A DNA stretch of 64,000 bases from Streptomyces spiroverticillatus (lineage in GTDB: Bacteria; Actinomycetota; Actinomycetes; Streptomycetales; Streptomycetaceae), in the NCBI GenBank assembly GCA_014650415.1, contig BMUX01000003.1, positions 496,001-560,000 of the forward strand, written 5' to 3'. This document shows, piece after piece, positions 26,225 to 34,294 of the stretch; position 1 is the stretch's first letter, and each line of letters begins with the position of its first letter. The position numbers and the translations under genes were made by a program. A model generated the notes under the pieces. It was not told the origin of the DNA. It searched no databases and saw only the letters and a list, made by a program, of their open reading frames with translations.

Positions 26225-26683
26225 TCAGACCGGGGTGCGCAGCTCTTCCACCGCGCGTACGAGCGGGGCGAGTTCGGGGTTCTCGGCGGCGGCGTCGAGG
26301 GCCTCGCGCAGGGCGGTGTCGTTGGTGGGGCGGGCCTGGGCGAGGAGGGCCTGGCCGGCGTCGGTGACGTCGGTGTAGATGCCGCGGCGGTCGGTGTCGC
26401 AGAGGTAGCGGGTGAGCAGGGCGCGGTCCTCCAGGCGGGTGACCAGGCGGGTGGTGGCGCTCTGGCTGAGCAGGACGGCCTCGGCGACCTGGCGCATCTG
26501 GAGGTGGCCGCCGGGTCCGCTGTGCTGCCGGCTCAGGACGTCGAGCAGCGAGTACTCGCGGACGCTCAGGTCGTGCTGGGCCTGGAGCGCCTTCTCGATG
26601 TGGGCCTCGATGCGGCTGTGCAGCAGGGAGAGCGCGCACCAGCCCTGGGCGAGGGCGGTGAGCGCGGGGTCGGTGGCGGTCAT
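26225..26683 (-). CDS. MarR family transcriptional regulator
   Basis: 152 residues from ATG 26683, with GAGGAGAGACC upstream. Winged helix-turn-helix typical of MarR: YSLLDVLSRQHSGPGGHLQM, RQVAEAVLLSQSATTRLVTRLEDRALLTR (recognition helix) and the wing CDTDRRGIYTDVT. It is divergent from the MFS exporter gene at 26921, so it very probably represses that gene, with operator-like repeats in between, and the GNAT remnant lies downstream of it on the same strand. Confidence 0.92.
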   Translation of the reverse strand: MTATDPALTALAQGWCALSLLHSRIEAHIEKALQAQHDLSVREYSLLDVLSRQHSGPGGHLQMRQVAEAVLLSQSATTRLVTRLEDRALLTRYLCDTDRRGIYTDVTDAGQALLAQARPTNDTALREALDAAAENPELAPLVRAVEELRTPV

Positions 26684-26821
26684 CTGGTCTCTCCTCGTCC
26701 CCTTGCGCGATGGGCGGGCAGGCGGTGTGCCGTGCGTGGGCGGTCGGCGAGGTGCCGTGCCGTGGGCGGCCGGGGATGCGGCCCGCTCACCAGGATAGGC
26801 GACCTCCGCAATATCCCGCGC

Positions 26822-26880
26822 TTGCAATTAACCAGCGTCTGCAATTATTGTCGACGCTCGTAGGGAACCCCTGCAAGTAA
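26822..26880. promoter_or_regulatory. Candidate MarR operator/promoter region
   Basis: Three copies of TGCAA(T/G)TA-like words: TTGCAATTA (26822-26830), TGCAATTA (26840-26847) and TGCAAGTAA (26872-26880). The middle copy overlaps the dyad CAAT-T-ATTG and is flanked by an AGCGTC/GACGCT inverted repeat (26834-26839, 26853-26858). The patch is AT-rich compared with the surroundings and lies between the divergent marR and MFS genes. Confidence 0.5.
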
Positions 26881-26920
26881 TGCCCTCACGCAGGGCCGCC
26901 CCCTCCCCGGAAGGACCTCC

Positions 26921-28138
26921 ATGCCGCTCGCGCTCCTCGCACTGGCCATCGGCGCCTTCGGTATCGGCACCACCGAATTCGTGATCATGGGGTTGCTCCC
27001 CGAGGTGGCCGCCGAGTACCAGGTCTCGATCCCCACCGCCGGATACCTCGTCACCGGATACGGCCTCGGCGTCGTGCTCGGCGCGCCTTTGATGACCGCC
27101 CTCGGCACCCGCGTCTCCCGCAAGAACATGCTGATGCTGCTCATGGGCCTGTTCGTCGTGGGCAACGTGCTCACCGCCGTCGCCCCCGCCTTCGGCGTGA
27201 TGCTCGCAGGGCGTGTGGTCGCCTCCTTCACGCACGGCGCGTTCTTCGGCATCGGCTCGATCGTCGCCGCCGGGCTGGTCGCACCGGACAAGAAGGCCAA
27301 GGCCCTCTCGATGGTGTTCACGGGACTGACCCTCGCCAACGTGATCGGCGTCCCGTTCGGCACCTGGCTCGGGCAGCAGGTCAGCTGGCGTGCCACCTTC
27401 TTCGTCGTCGCCGGACTCGGGGTGCTCGGCCTCGCGGGCATCGCCAAGCTGGTGCCCGAGCAGCCGAAGCCCGAGGGTGTCCGGCTGCGCGACGAGGTGG
27501 CCGCCTTCCGCAACGTGCAGGTGCTGCTCGCCATGGCGATGACCGTGCTCGGCTTCGGCGGCGTCTTCGCCGCAATCACCTACATCACGCCGATGCTGAC
27601 CGACGTCGCGGGCTACGCGCCGGGCTCCGTCACCTGGCTGCTGGTCCTCTTCGGCCTCGGCATGGTCGCCGGGAACCTGATCGGCGGCCGCTTCGCCGAC
27701 CGCGCGCTGATGCCCCTGCTGTACGTGTCCCTGGCCGGCCTCGCCGTGGTCCTCGCCCTCTTCACGGTCACCGCCCACAACAAGGCCGCCGCGGCCGTCA
27801 CCCTCTTCCTGATCGGCGCCTTCGGCTTCGCCACCGTGCCGCCGCTGCAGAAGCGGGTGCTGGACCAGGCCGCCGCCGCGCCCACGCTGGCCTCCGCCGG
27901 GAACATCGGCGCCTTCAACCTCGGCAACTCCCTCGCCGCCTGGCTCGGCGGCCTCGTCATCGCGGGCGGGCTCGGGCTCACCGCGCCGAACTGGGTCGGT
28001 GCGGGCCTGGCGGTGTCCGCGCTGGTGGTCGCCTTCATCTCCGGGTCGCTGGACCGTCGTACGGTACGAAGCCGTGGCCGTCTCGTGGCGCAAGGCGTGC
28101 CCGAGGCTGCGCCGGCGGTGGTCGCCGTGCGGCGCTGA
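26921..28138 (+). CDS. MFS drug:proton antiporter (DHA1 type)
   Basis: 405 residues, twelve predicted helices, close in sequence to AraJ/chloramphenicol-type efflux proteins of actinobacteria. The N-terminus MPLALLALAIGAFGIGTTEFVIMGLLPEVAAEY is characteristic of this group, as are the GYGLGVVLGAPLMTALGTRVSRKN loop and motif C GLTLANVIGVPFGTWLGQQ. Behind GGAAGGACC. Divergent from marR, implying inducible efflux; followed by a terminator. Confidence 0.92.
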   Translation: MPLALLALAIGAFGIGTTEFVIMGLLPEVAAEYQVSIPTAGYLVTGYGLGVVLGAPLMTALGTRVSRKNMLMLLMGLFVVGNVLTAVAPAFGVMLAGRVVASFTHGAFFGIGSIVAAGLVAPDKKAKALSMVFTGLTLANVIGVPFGTWLGQQVSWRATFFVVAGLGVLGLAGIAKLVPEQPKPEGVRLRDEVAAFRNVQVLLAMAMTVLGFGGVFAAITYITPMLTDVAGYAPGSVTWLLVLFGLGMVAGNLIGGRFADRALMPLLYVSLAGLAVVLALFTVTAHNKAAAAVTLFLIGAFGFATVPPLQKRVLDQAAAAPTLASAGNIGAFNLGNSLAAWLGGLVIAGGLGLTAPNWVGAGLAVSALVVAFISGSLDRRTVRSRGRLVAQGVPEAAPAVVAVRR

Positions 28139-28155
28139 CCTGCGCGTTCTTTGTC

Positions 28156-28201
28156 GCCCGCCCCCGGTCCTCCGTCACAGGAGGGTCCGGGGGCGGGCCT
28201 T
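28156..28201 (+). terminator. Terminator after MFS exporter gene
   Basis: GCCCGCCCCCGG (28156-28167) pairs perfectly with 28187-28198; the inner TCCTCC/GGAGGG extends it, and a short CTTTG follows. Lies 17 bp after the stop. Confidence 0.8.
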
Positions 28202-28511
28202 TGTGCGCGGGGGCAAACGAGACAACCGGTCCATGCGGTGTGTTTCACGTGAAACATCGTGGTTCGGCCGGTGAGTGGGTGCGGCAGGAATGGTGCCGGT
28301 GTTCCTGGGAATGCGCTGCCACGGACCGAGGGCCCATGGGCATGGGGCGAAAGCAGCCTAGACGTAAGGAGAGATCGGAAACCCGGACTTCCCGGTCTTC
28401 GCCCGCTTTGGGCGACAGGCTGACACGCTGCGACGACGAGAACTGCGGCCGACGCGCAGCCTTTTCCGCCTTGCTCTCACAGAGCTCTCACTGAGGGAGA
28501 AGCGCGACCAC
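28202..28511. other. Intergenic region with parS, upstream of flavohemoprotein gene
   Basis: About 310 bp without a convincing gene. It contains parS site 8 and the promoter region of the flavohemoprotein gene; no clear NsrR- or Rex-type operator was recognised. A GGGAGAAG ribosome binding site ends it. Confidence 0.4.
28242..28255. other. parS site 8
   Basis: Exact GTTTCACGTGAAAC, isolated (8.2 kb from the previous copy). Dyad extends to 16 bp only. Confidence 0.95.
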
Positions 28512-29927
28512 ATGACGTTCGAGGCGAGGCACAGAATGGACGCTCCGACTACGACACCGGCCGGGAACAACGGCATGGCCAGGCAGAACGGCATATCCGG
28601 GGCCGGTGCCGAGGAAGCCGGAAGAGGCACGGTCGGCGACCTGAGCAGCGGGTGGTTCGACCCCGCACCCGGCACCGGGACGAACGCCCAGGAGGCCGCC
28701 GGGGAGCCGGCAGCCGCACCGCCCGCATCACCGGAAGCGGACCCCGCCCCGACGGCCGCCGCGCTCTTCTTCGGCAGCACCCCGCACCGGCCCCCCGCAG
28801 CCCGCAAGTCCCCCCAGCCCTCCCCGGACGCCCTCCGGGTGCGCAGGACGCTGGCCGAGATCCAGCCGGTGGCCGACCGGGCCACCTCGTACTTCTACGC
28901 GCTTCTGTTCGTCCGGCATCCCGAGCTGCGCCCGATGTTCCCGCCCGCCATGGACACCCAGCGCGACCGCCTCTTCAAGGCGCTGCTGACGGCCGCCGAC
29001 CACATGGACACCCCGGAAGTGCTGAGCGAGTACCTGCGCCACCTCGGCTCCGGGCACCGCAAGTACGGCACGCAGGCCGCGCACTACCCGGCCGTCGGCG
29101 AGGCCCTGATCGGGGCGCTGTCGCGGTACGCGGAGGCGGTGTGGGACGCGGAGACGGAGGCCGCTTGGGTGCGGACGTACACCGCGGTCTCGCAGATCAT
29201 GATCGACGCGGCGGCCGAGAGTGAGCTGACCTCGCCCGCCTGGTGGCACGCCGAGGTCGTCGCGCACGACCTGCGCACCCCCGACATCGCCGTGGTCACG
29301 CTGCGCCCCGACCAGCCGTACCCCTTCCTGGCCGGGCAGTACACCAGCCTGGAGACCCCGTGGTGGCCGCGGATATGGCGGCACTACTCCTTCGCGGCGG
29401 CCCCGCGCCCGGACGGACTGCTCACCCTGCACGTGAAGGCGGTCCCGGCGGGCTGGGTGTCGAACGCGCTGGTGCACCGGGCCCGCCCCGGCGACGTCCT
29501 GCGGCTCGGCCCGCCGTCCGGCTCGATGACCGTCGACCACACCACCGACAACGGGCTGCTGTGCCTCGGCGGCGGCACCGGCATCGCACCCATCAAGGCG
29601 CTGGTGGAGGACGTCGCGGAGCACGGCGAGCGGCGCCCCGTCGAGGTGTTCTACGGGGCGCGCACCGACTACGACCTGTACGACATCGACACCATGCTGC
29701 GCCTGGCGAAGTCGCACTCCTGGCTGTCGGTGCGCCCGGTGGTGGACGACCGGTCCCAGTTCCCGGACGCGGTCAGGCAGTTCGGACCCTGGAACGCGTA
29801 CGACGCCTACCTCTCGGGTCCGCCCGGCATGATCCGCAGCGGACTCGACGCACTCCGCACGGTCGGCATCCCAGGCAGCCGGATACGCCACGACGCGGTG
29901 GAGGAACTGGTGGCGGCGGGGGACTAG
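28512..29927 (+). CDS. Flavohemoprotein (globin plus ferredoxin-reductase) with long N-terminal extension
   Basis: 471 residues. The first ~105 residues are a low-complexity Ala/Pro/Gly segment not found in Hmp-type proteins. The globin domain follows (about 108-235): YFYALLFVRHPELRPMF carries the B10 Tyr and CD1 Phe, and LRHLGSGHRKYG carries the proximal His. The reductase half has the FAD motif RHYSFA, the NAD(P) motif LGGGTGIAPIKAL and the C-terminal YLSGPPGMI. Likely nitric-oxide dioxygenase activity, detoxifying NO to nitrate. The start at ATG 28512 follows GGGAGAAG; shorter starts at 28536 are possible. Confidence 0.9.
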   Translation: MTFEARHRMDAPTTTPAGNNGMARQNGISGAGAEEAGRGTVGDLSSGWFDPAPGTGTNAQEAAGEPAAAPPASPEADPAPTAAALFFGSTPHRPPAARKSPQPSPDALRVRRTLAEIQPVADRATSYFYALLFVRHPELRPMFPPAMDTQRDRLFKALLTAADHMDTPEVLSEYLRHLGSGHRKYGTQAAHYPAVGEALIGALSRYAEAVWDAETEAAWVRTYTAVSQIMIDAAAESELTSPAWWHAEVVAHDLRTPDIAVVTLRPDQPYPFLAGQYTSLETPWWPRIWRHYSFAAAPRPDGLLTLHVKAVPAGWVSNALVHRARPGDVLRLGPPSGSMTVDHTTDNGLLCLGGGTGIAPIKALVEDVAEHGERRPVEVFYGARTDYDLYDIDTMLRLAKSHSWLSVRPVVDDRSQFPDAVRQFGPWNAYDAYLSGPPGMIRSGLDALRTVGIPGSRIRHDAVEELVAAGD

Positions 29928-29943
29928 CCCGGGTCGGGGGCGG

Positions 29944-30423
29944 CTAGCCCAGATCAGGGGCGAGCAGTGCCCGTACGCCCTCGATGTTGCCGTCGAGGTA
30001 GTGCCGCAGTGACAGCGGTACGAGATGGACCGCCGCGATGCCGACCCGGCTGAAGGGCACGCGCACGATCTCGTACTCGCCGAGCGGGTCGTCCACCTCC
30101 GGGCCGTGCCGCAGCGCGGGGTCCAGGGACTCCAGGCGGCAGACGAAGAAGTGCTGCACCTTCACGCCCGCGCCCGCGTTGCCCGCGATGTGTTCGACGG
30201 TGTCGACGAAGCAGGGCACCACGTCGGTGATCTTCGCCCCGAGTTCCTCGTCCACCTCCCGGTGCAGGGCGTCGACGACGGTGGCGTCCTCCGGCTCGAC
30301 TCCCCCGCCGGGGGTCACCCAGTACGGATCGACGCCGGGCTTGGTGCGTTTGATGAGGACGAGGTGGTCGCCGTCGAGGAGGACGGCGCGTGCGGTGCGC
30401 TTGACCACGGGACGTTCGGTCAT
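29944..30423 (-). CDS. Nudix hydrolase
   Basis: 159 residues from ATG 30423 (MTERPVVKRTARAVLL). The Nudix box is complete: GGGVEPEDATVVDALHREVDEELGA fits GX5EX7REUXEEXGU. The enzyme hydrolyses a nucleoside diphosphate linked to another moiety; substrate cannot be read from the sequence. It converges with the flavohemoprotein gene (16-bp gap) and follows the lysR gene on the same strand after 59 bp, so both may share a transcript. Confidence 0.92.
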   Translation of the reverse strand: MTERPVVKRTARAVLLDGDHLVLIKRTKPGVDPYWVTPGGGVEPEDATVVDALHREVDEELGAKITDVVPCFVDTVEHIAGNAGAGVKVQHFFVCRLESLDPALRHGPEVDDPLGEYEIVRVPFSRVGIAAVHLVPLSLRHYLDGNIEGVRALLAPDLG

Positions 30424-30482
30424 GGCAATAACGTGGCCCGCGCGGGGCCCGTCGAAACTCCCCGGCCCCCCTCGGCTCCCGC

Positions 30483-31379
30483 TCAGCACCAGTCACCGGC
30501 AGCGCGCAGCAGCCATTCGTGCGCCCGCGCGAGGTGCGGCTGGGCGAGCGTGCCGGTGCGTACGGCCAGGAAATAGGTGCGCAGGGGCGGTACGACGGGT
30601 TCGTACAGCGCCACCACCTCGCCCCGGTCGAGCGCGTCGGCGCACAGGTAGCGGGGCAGCACGGCCAGGCCAGCGCCCGCGACGGTGGCGGTCAGGACGG
30701 CGCGCAGGTCCGGGACGACGACGGTGCCCGCGGCGGCGGGCGGGGTGTCGAAGACGGCCGCCCAGTAGCGGGCGACGAGCGGCAGGCTCTCGTGGACCTC
30801 GACCACGGGAAGGTTCTCCAGGACGACGGCGCCCTTGTCTGCGAGGAGTTCGGGGGTGAGGTGCTTGGCCCAGCGCGGGGCGGCGACCAGGACGTGCTCC
30901 TCGTCGCACAGGGCGGTGGCGGTCAGCAGCCCGCCGCGCGGCCGGTCGGTGGTGAGCGCCAGGTCGTGGTGGCCGGCGGCGAGGCCCTCCAGGGTCTCCT
31001 CGGAGCTGCCGAAGGCGACCCGCAGCGCCAGGCCCTGCGCGGTGAGCGGGGCCAGCGCGGGCAGCGCGCGCAGCGAGGTGAACTCCGGGGGCCCTGCGAG
31101 GTGCAGGGTGCGCACCCCGGACTGGTCGTCGAGGCCGGTCTCGGTGATCTCGACCAGGGCATCCAGGTGCGGGGCGGCCCGGTGGGCGAGCTCGTCGCCG
31201 ATGGCGGTGGGGGTGACGCCGCGCGCCCGGCGCAGGAACAGGGGGCGGCCCAACTGCCGCTCCAGCGTGCGGATCTGTCCCGTCACGGCGGGCTGGGAGA
31301 GGCCGAGCAGGGCGGCGGCCCGGGTGAAGGAGCCCGCCCGGTGGACGGTGACGAAGGTGCGCAGCAGGGCCAGATCCAT
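30483..31379 (-). CDS. LysR family transcriptional regulator
   Basis: 298 residues from ATG 31379 (MDLALLRTFVTVHRAGSFTR). Helix-turn-helix AAALLGLSQPAVTGQIRTLERQLGRPLFLRR is clear. The effector domain follows (LHLAGPPEFTSLRALPAL ... AGAGLAVLPRYLCAD). No gene lies immediately divergent, so its target is not obvious; the only close neighbour in the same direction is the Nudix gene. The AT-rich stretch ATAAATATGTCGATA at 31502-31516 may contain its promoter or own operator. Confidence 0.92.
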   Translation of the reverse strand: MDLALLRTFVTVHRAGSFTRAAALLGLSQPAVTGQIRTLERQLGRPLFLRRARGVTPTAIGDELAHRAAPHLDALVEITETGLDDQSGVRTLHLAGPPEFTSLRALPALAPLTAQGLALRVAFGSSEETLEGLAAGHHDLALTTDRPRGGLLTATALCDEEHVLVAAPRWAKHLTPELLADKGAVVLENLPVVEVHESLPLVARYWAAVFDTPPAAAGTVVVPDLRAVLTATVAGAGLAVLPRYLCADALDRGEVVALYEPVVPPLRTYFLAVRTGTLAQPHLARAHEWLLRAAGDWC

Positions 31380-31732
31380 GTCATGCCTTCCGCGTTGCGC
31401 GGTGCCGGGGCGGTGGTCGCGGAGGCCGGGCGTCCGCCCGGTCCCGTACCGCCGTCCAGGCCCCGTGGTCCGGTCCCCGCCGGTGTGCCCGAAGACGCAG
31501 TATAAATATGTCGATAGGTCGCTGTCGCTAGCGTGATTGGACACTGACGCAGAGTCAACTAGCCTTGTGCAGGCGGTTCTTCGCGCGCAGAACCGGGGCG
31601 GTCCGAGCCACGAGGGGGGAGGTTCGGACCGCCCGTCCTACGCCAGGCGGCTACCCGGCGCTACGTACATGCTCGCTGCATCGAGCGTTCCACCGCAGGG
31701 TTTCGAAGCCGACCGAAGCCGGTGGCGGCCGG
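31380..31732. other. 353-bp intergenic region with two adjacent hairpins
   Basis: No gene. Two inverted repeats: CGGTTCT/AGAACCG (31574-31594) and GGGCGGTCCGA (31596-31606)/TCGGACCGCCC (31624-31634) with a 17-nt purine-rich loop. On the minus strand they follow the transsulfuration gene, so a terminator is the simplest reading; a small RNA is possible. Confidence 0.45.
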
Positions 31733-32887
31733 TCAGGAGACCGGCCCGTCCAGCGGGCCGCCCGCCGCCTCCAGCGCCCGCAGAAGGTCGACGAGCAGGT
31801 CGTCCGCGTCCTCCGCGCCCACCGAGAGCCGGATGAAGCCCTCCGGCACGGCGTCGCCGCCCCACCGCCCGCGCCGCTCGGCGGTGGACCGTACGCCACC
31901 GAAACTCGTCGCGTCGTCCACCAGCCGCAGCGCGCCCAGGAAGCGCTCCGCGAACTCCTTGTCCGGCAGCGTGAAGGACACCACGCAGCCGAAGCGCCGC
32001 ATCTGCCGCACCGCGACCGGGTACGAGGGGTCCTCGGGCAGCCCCGGGTAGCGCAGGTCGCTGACGTAGGGGTGTTTGTGCAGGGCCGTCGCCAGGACGA
32101 GCGCGCTCGCGCCCTGACGGTCGGCCCGCAGGTGCAGCGTGGCCAGCGAACGGTGCGCGAGCCAGGCCTCCATCGGCCCCGGGATCGCCCCGACGACCTT
32201 GCGCCAGCGCTTCACCTTCGCCGCCAGCTCGGCGCTGCGGCACGTCACGTAGCCGAGCAGCAGATCGCCGTGCCCGGTGAGCCCCTTGGTGCCGCTGGCC
32301 ACCGAGAAGTCGGCGCCCAGGTCGAGCGGGCGCTGTCCGAGCGGGGTGGCGAGGGTGTTGTCGACGGCGACCAGCGCGCCCGCCTCGTGGGCGGCGTCGA
32401 CCAGGACGCGGATGTCGCAGACGTCGAGGCCGGGGTTGGACGGCGACTCGATCCACAGCAGCTTCGCCCCGGTGAGGTGGGCGATCTGCGCCTCGCCGGC
32501 GGTGGGCGCGGTGCGCACCTCGACCCCGTACGCCTCCAGCTGTTCGCGCACCAGGGGGAGCGCCTGGTAGCCGTCGTCGGGCAGGACGACGGTGTCGCCG
32601 GCCTGCGCCTGGGAGAGCAGGACCGCGGAGATCGCGGCCATGCCGGAGGCGAAGACGACCGTGTGGGCGGCGCCGCCCGGGTCCTCCAGCTCGCCGATCG
32701 CCCGCTCCAGATGGGTCCAGGTGGGGTTCTCGTCGCGGCCGTAGGTGTACGGACCGGTGGGCTCGCCCGGGAGGTGGAAGTGGGCGGCGAACACCGGGCC
32801 CGGCAGGGTCGGCTCGTACGCGACGGGCTCGGGCAGCCCGGCCCGCACGGACCGGGTGCCGTCGCCGTCCTCGTCGGATATCGGCAT
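31733..32887 (-). CDS. Cystathionine gamma-lyase-type PLP enzyme (transsulfuration)
   Basis: 384 residues from ATG 32887 (MPISDEDGDGTRSVRAGL). Cys/Met-metabolism PLP family: YTYGRDENPTWTHLERAI (substrate/PLP loop), FASGMAAISAVLLSQ, LLWIESPSNPGLDVCDI, VAVDNTLATPLGQRPLDLGAD and the Schiff-base region SVASGTKGLTGHGDLL (Lys in GTKG). It would cleave cystathionine to cysteine, or a related C-S lyase/gamma-synthase reaction. It starts 5 nt after the upstream phage-holin-family gene, so they are probably co-transcribed. Confidence 0.88.
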   Translation of the reverse strand: MPISDEDGDGTRSVRAGLPEPVAYEPTLPGPVFAAHFHLPGEPTGPYTYGRDENPTWTHLERAIGELEDPGGAAHTVVFASGMAAISAVLLSQAQAGDTVVLPDDGYQALPLVREQLEAYGVEVRTAPTAGEAQIAHLTGAKLLWIESPSNPGLDVCDIRVLVDAAHEAGALVAVDNTLATPLGQRPLDLGADFSVASGTKGLTGHGDLLLGYVTCRSAELAAKVKRWRKVVGAIPGPMEAWLAHRSLATLHLRADRQGASALVLATALHKHPYVSDLRYPGLPEDPSYPVAVRQMRRFGCVVSFTLPDKEFAERFLGALRLVDDATSFGGVRSTAERRGRWGGDAVPEGFIRLSVGAEDADDLLVDLLRALEAAGGPLDGPVS

Positions 32888-32892
32888 GCGGG

Positions 32893-33273
32893 TCAGTCCC
32901 TTCCGTCGGGGAGGATCACGTTCAGGGCCCAGGACACGACACTGATGATCAGCGCGCCGAGCACGGCGGTCCAGAAGCCCTCGACGCGGAAGGCCAGGTC
33001 GAACTTGTCGGCCAGCCAGGAGGTGAGCAGCAGCATCAGGGCGTTCACGACCAGGGTGAACAGTCCCAGGGTGAGGACGAACAGCGGGAAGGACAGGAGC
33101 TTCACCACCGGCTTGACCAGGAAGTTCACCAGCCCGAAGAGCAGGGCCACAACGATGAGCGTGCCGATCTTGCGGCCGGTGCTGTCGCCGGTGAGGGTGA
33201 TGTCCGGGACGAGCCACACGGCCACCCAGAGGGCGACCGCGTTGGCGATCGTCTTGACTGCGAAATTCATCAT
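32893..33273 (-). CDS. Phage-holin-family (PF04020) small membrane protein
   Basis: 126 residues from ATG 33273 (MMNFAVKTIANAVALWV); starts at 33270 or 33294 are also possible since no strong ribosome binding site is present. Four hydrophobic segments with the family-typical KIGTLIVVALLFGLVNFLVKPVVKLLS and FTLVVNALMLLLTSWLADKF. The name is historical; no lysis role is implied. It is common in actinobacterial membranes, function unknown. Coupled to the transsulfuration gene downstream and divergent from the cupin gene. Confidence 0.85.
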   Translation of the reverse strand: MMNFAVKTIANAVALWVAVWLVPDITLTGDSTGRKIGTLIVVALLFGLVNFLVKPVVKLLSFPLFVLTLGLFTLVVNALMLLLTSWLADKFDLAFRVEGFWTAVLGALIISVVSWALNVILPDGRD

Positions 33274-33343
33274 GTGTCTGATCGTGGCAGACATGATCGG
33301 TCACACCCAGGTGCGGCGGTACGCGGCGAGGAGCGGGTCAGGC

Positions 33344-33661
33344 ATGAAGGTATTCCGACTGGACGAGCTGGAAGCGGAACGCGCCGCGAACGACGGCGCG
33401 TATCTGCAGTTCCTCAAGGAACGGAACATGTCGGCCGGTCTGTACGCGCTCGACGCGGGCTCGACGGACCCGCAGCAGCCGCACAACGAGGACGAGATCT
33501 ACTTCGTGGTGAGCGGCCGGGCCGCGGTCACCGTCGGCATGGAGACGACGCAGGTGGCGCGGGGCAGCGTGGTCTACGTGCCGGCCGGGGTGGCGCACAA
33601 GTTCCACCACATCTCGGAGGACCTGCGGGTGCTGGTGGTCTTCTCGCCGCCGGAAAGCTGA
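33344..33661 (+). CDS. Cupin domain protein
   Basis: 105 residues from ATG 33344 (MKVFRLDELEAERAANDG). A single small beta-barrel: metal-binding motif 1 PHNEDEIYFVVSGRAAV (His and Glu ligands) and motif 2 YVPAGVAHKFHHI. Possible roles are dioxygenase, isomerase or small-molecule sensor; the sequence does not decide. Three imperfect copies of a ~22-bp sequence beginning at its stop codon follow (33648-33702). Confidence 0.85.
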   Translation: MKVFRLDELEAERAANDGAYLQFLKERNMSAGLYALDAGSTDPQQPHNEDEIYFVVSGRAAVTVGMETTQVARGSVVYVPAGVAHKFHHISEDLRVLVVFSPPES

Positions 33662-33702
33662 CGTCCGGGCCGGAGAGCTGACGTTCTGACCGGAGAGTTG
33701 AG
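33648..33702 (+). repeat. Imperfect ~22-bp repeats over and after the cupin stop codon
   Basis: The words GCCGGAAAGCTGACGT, GCCGGAGAGCTGACGT and ACCGGAGAGTTGAG follow one another at roughly 22-bp intervals. The first covers the cupin stop codon, so the array duplicates the gene's 3' end. Confidence 0.6.
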
Positions 33703-33728
33703 CCCCTGCCGGGTGCGCGTCCCCGAAT

Positions 33729-33742
33729 GTTTCACGTGAAAC
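33729..33742. other. parS site 9
   Basis: Exact GTTTCACGTGAAAC, between the cupin gene and the small DUF5326 gene; dyad extends to 16 bp. Confidence 0.95.
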
Positions 33743-33881
33743 ACCCCGAGAGTCCCTAGGGGTCGGATCAGGGGTCTTCAAGGGCTGCACGGCTCCGGCG
33801 GAGGCACTTCCCCGCCTAGCATCGAGAGCAGGGAAACACCGCAGAGCCGGGCAGGTTCCGGACCGAGGGAGAGGCAAGAAG

Positions 33882-34106
33882 ATGGCTGCACGGGAAATAT
33901 TCGAAGGTCTGCCGGGCTGGGTGAAGTGGGTCGCGATCCCCGCCCTCGTCCTCCTCGTGTTCGGCGGCGCGATCCTCACCGCGATCGGCACGCTGATCGG
34001 CCTGCTGTTCAAGCTGCTGGTGCTGGTCGCCCTGGTCGGCGGTCTGATCTACGTCGTACGGCGTTTCAAGTCGGGTTCCTCCTCCGGCTCCTCCAAGGGC
34101 TGGTGA
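33882..34106 (+). CDS. Small DUF5326 family membrane protein
   Basis: 74 residues: amphipathic start MAAREIFEGLPGWVKWVAIP, two hydrophobic helices (PALVLLVFGGAILTAIGTLI and LFKLLVLVALVGGLIYVV) and a Ser/Gly-rich basic tail (RRFKSGSSSGSSKGW). Behind GGGAGAGGCAAGAAG. Widespread in Streptomyces, function unknown. Confidence 0.85.
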   Translation: MAAREIFEGLPGWVKWVAIPALVLLVFGGAILTAIGTLIGLLFKLLVLVALVGGLIYVVRRFKSGSSSGSSKGW

Positions 34107-34294
34107 GCCCGCGGGCGGCGAGGCCGTGGCCGCCGATGGGTAGCCCGTGCGGGCGTTAGCCCGCCGGGGGGAACCTGACACGTGAAAAGAACTGAGGCCC
34201 CGGGCAAGGCAGTTAGGGTGAAAAACCGCTGCCGTCACCCGGGACTCCCGCTCCCCGGCGACCGCGTTGCCCCTCGGGACCCCGGGAGTGACCC

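Noticed and set aside
34179..34192. CACGTGAAAA near ssgR
   Set aside because: Left half of parS absent.
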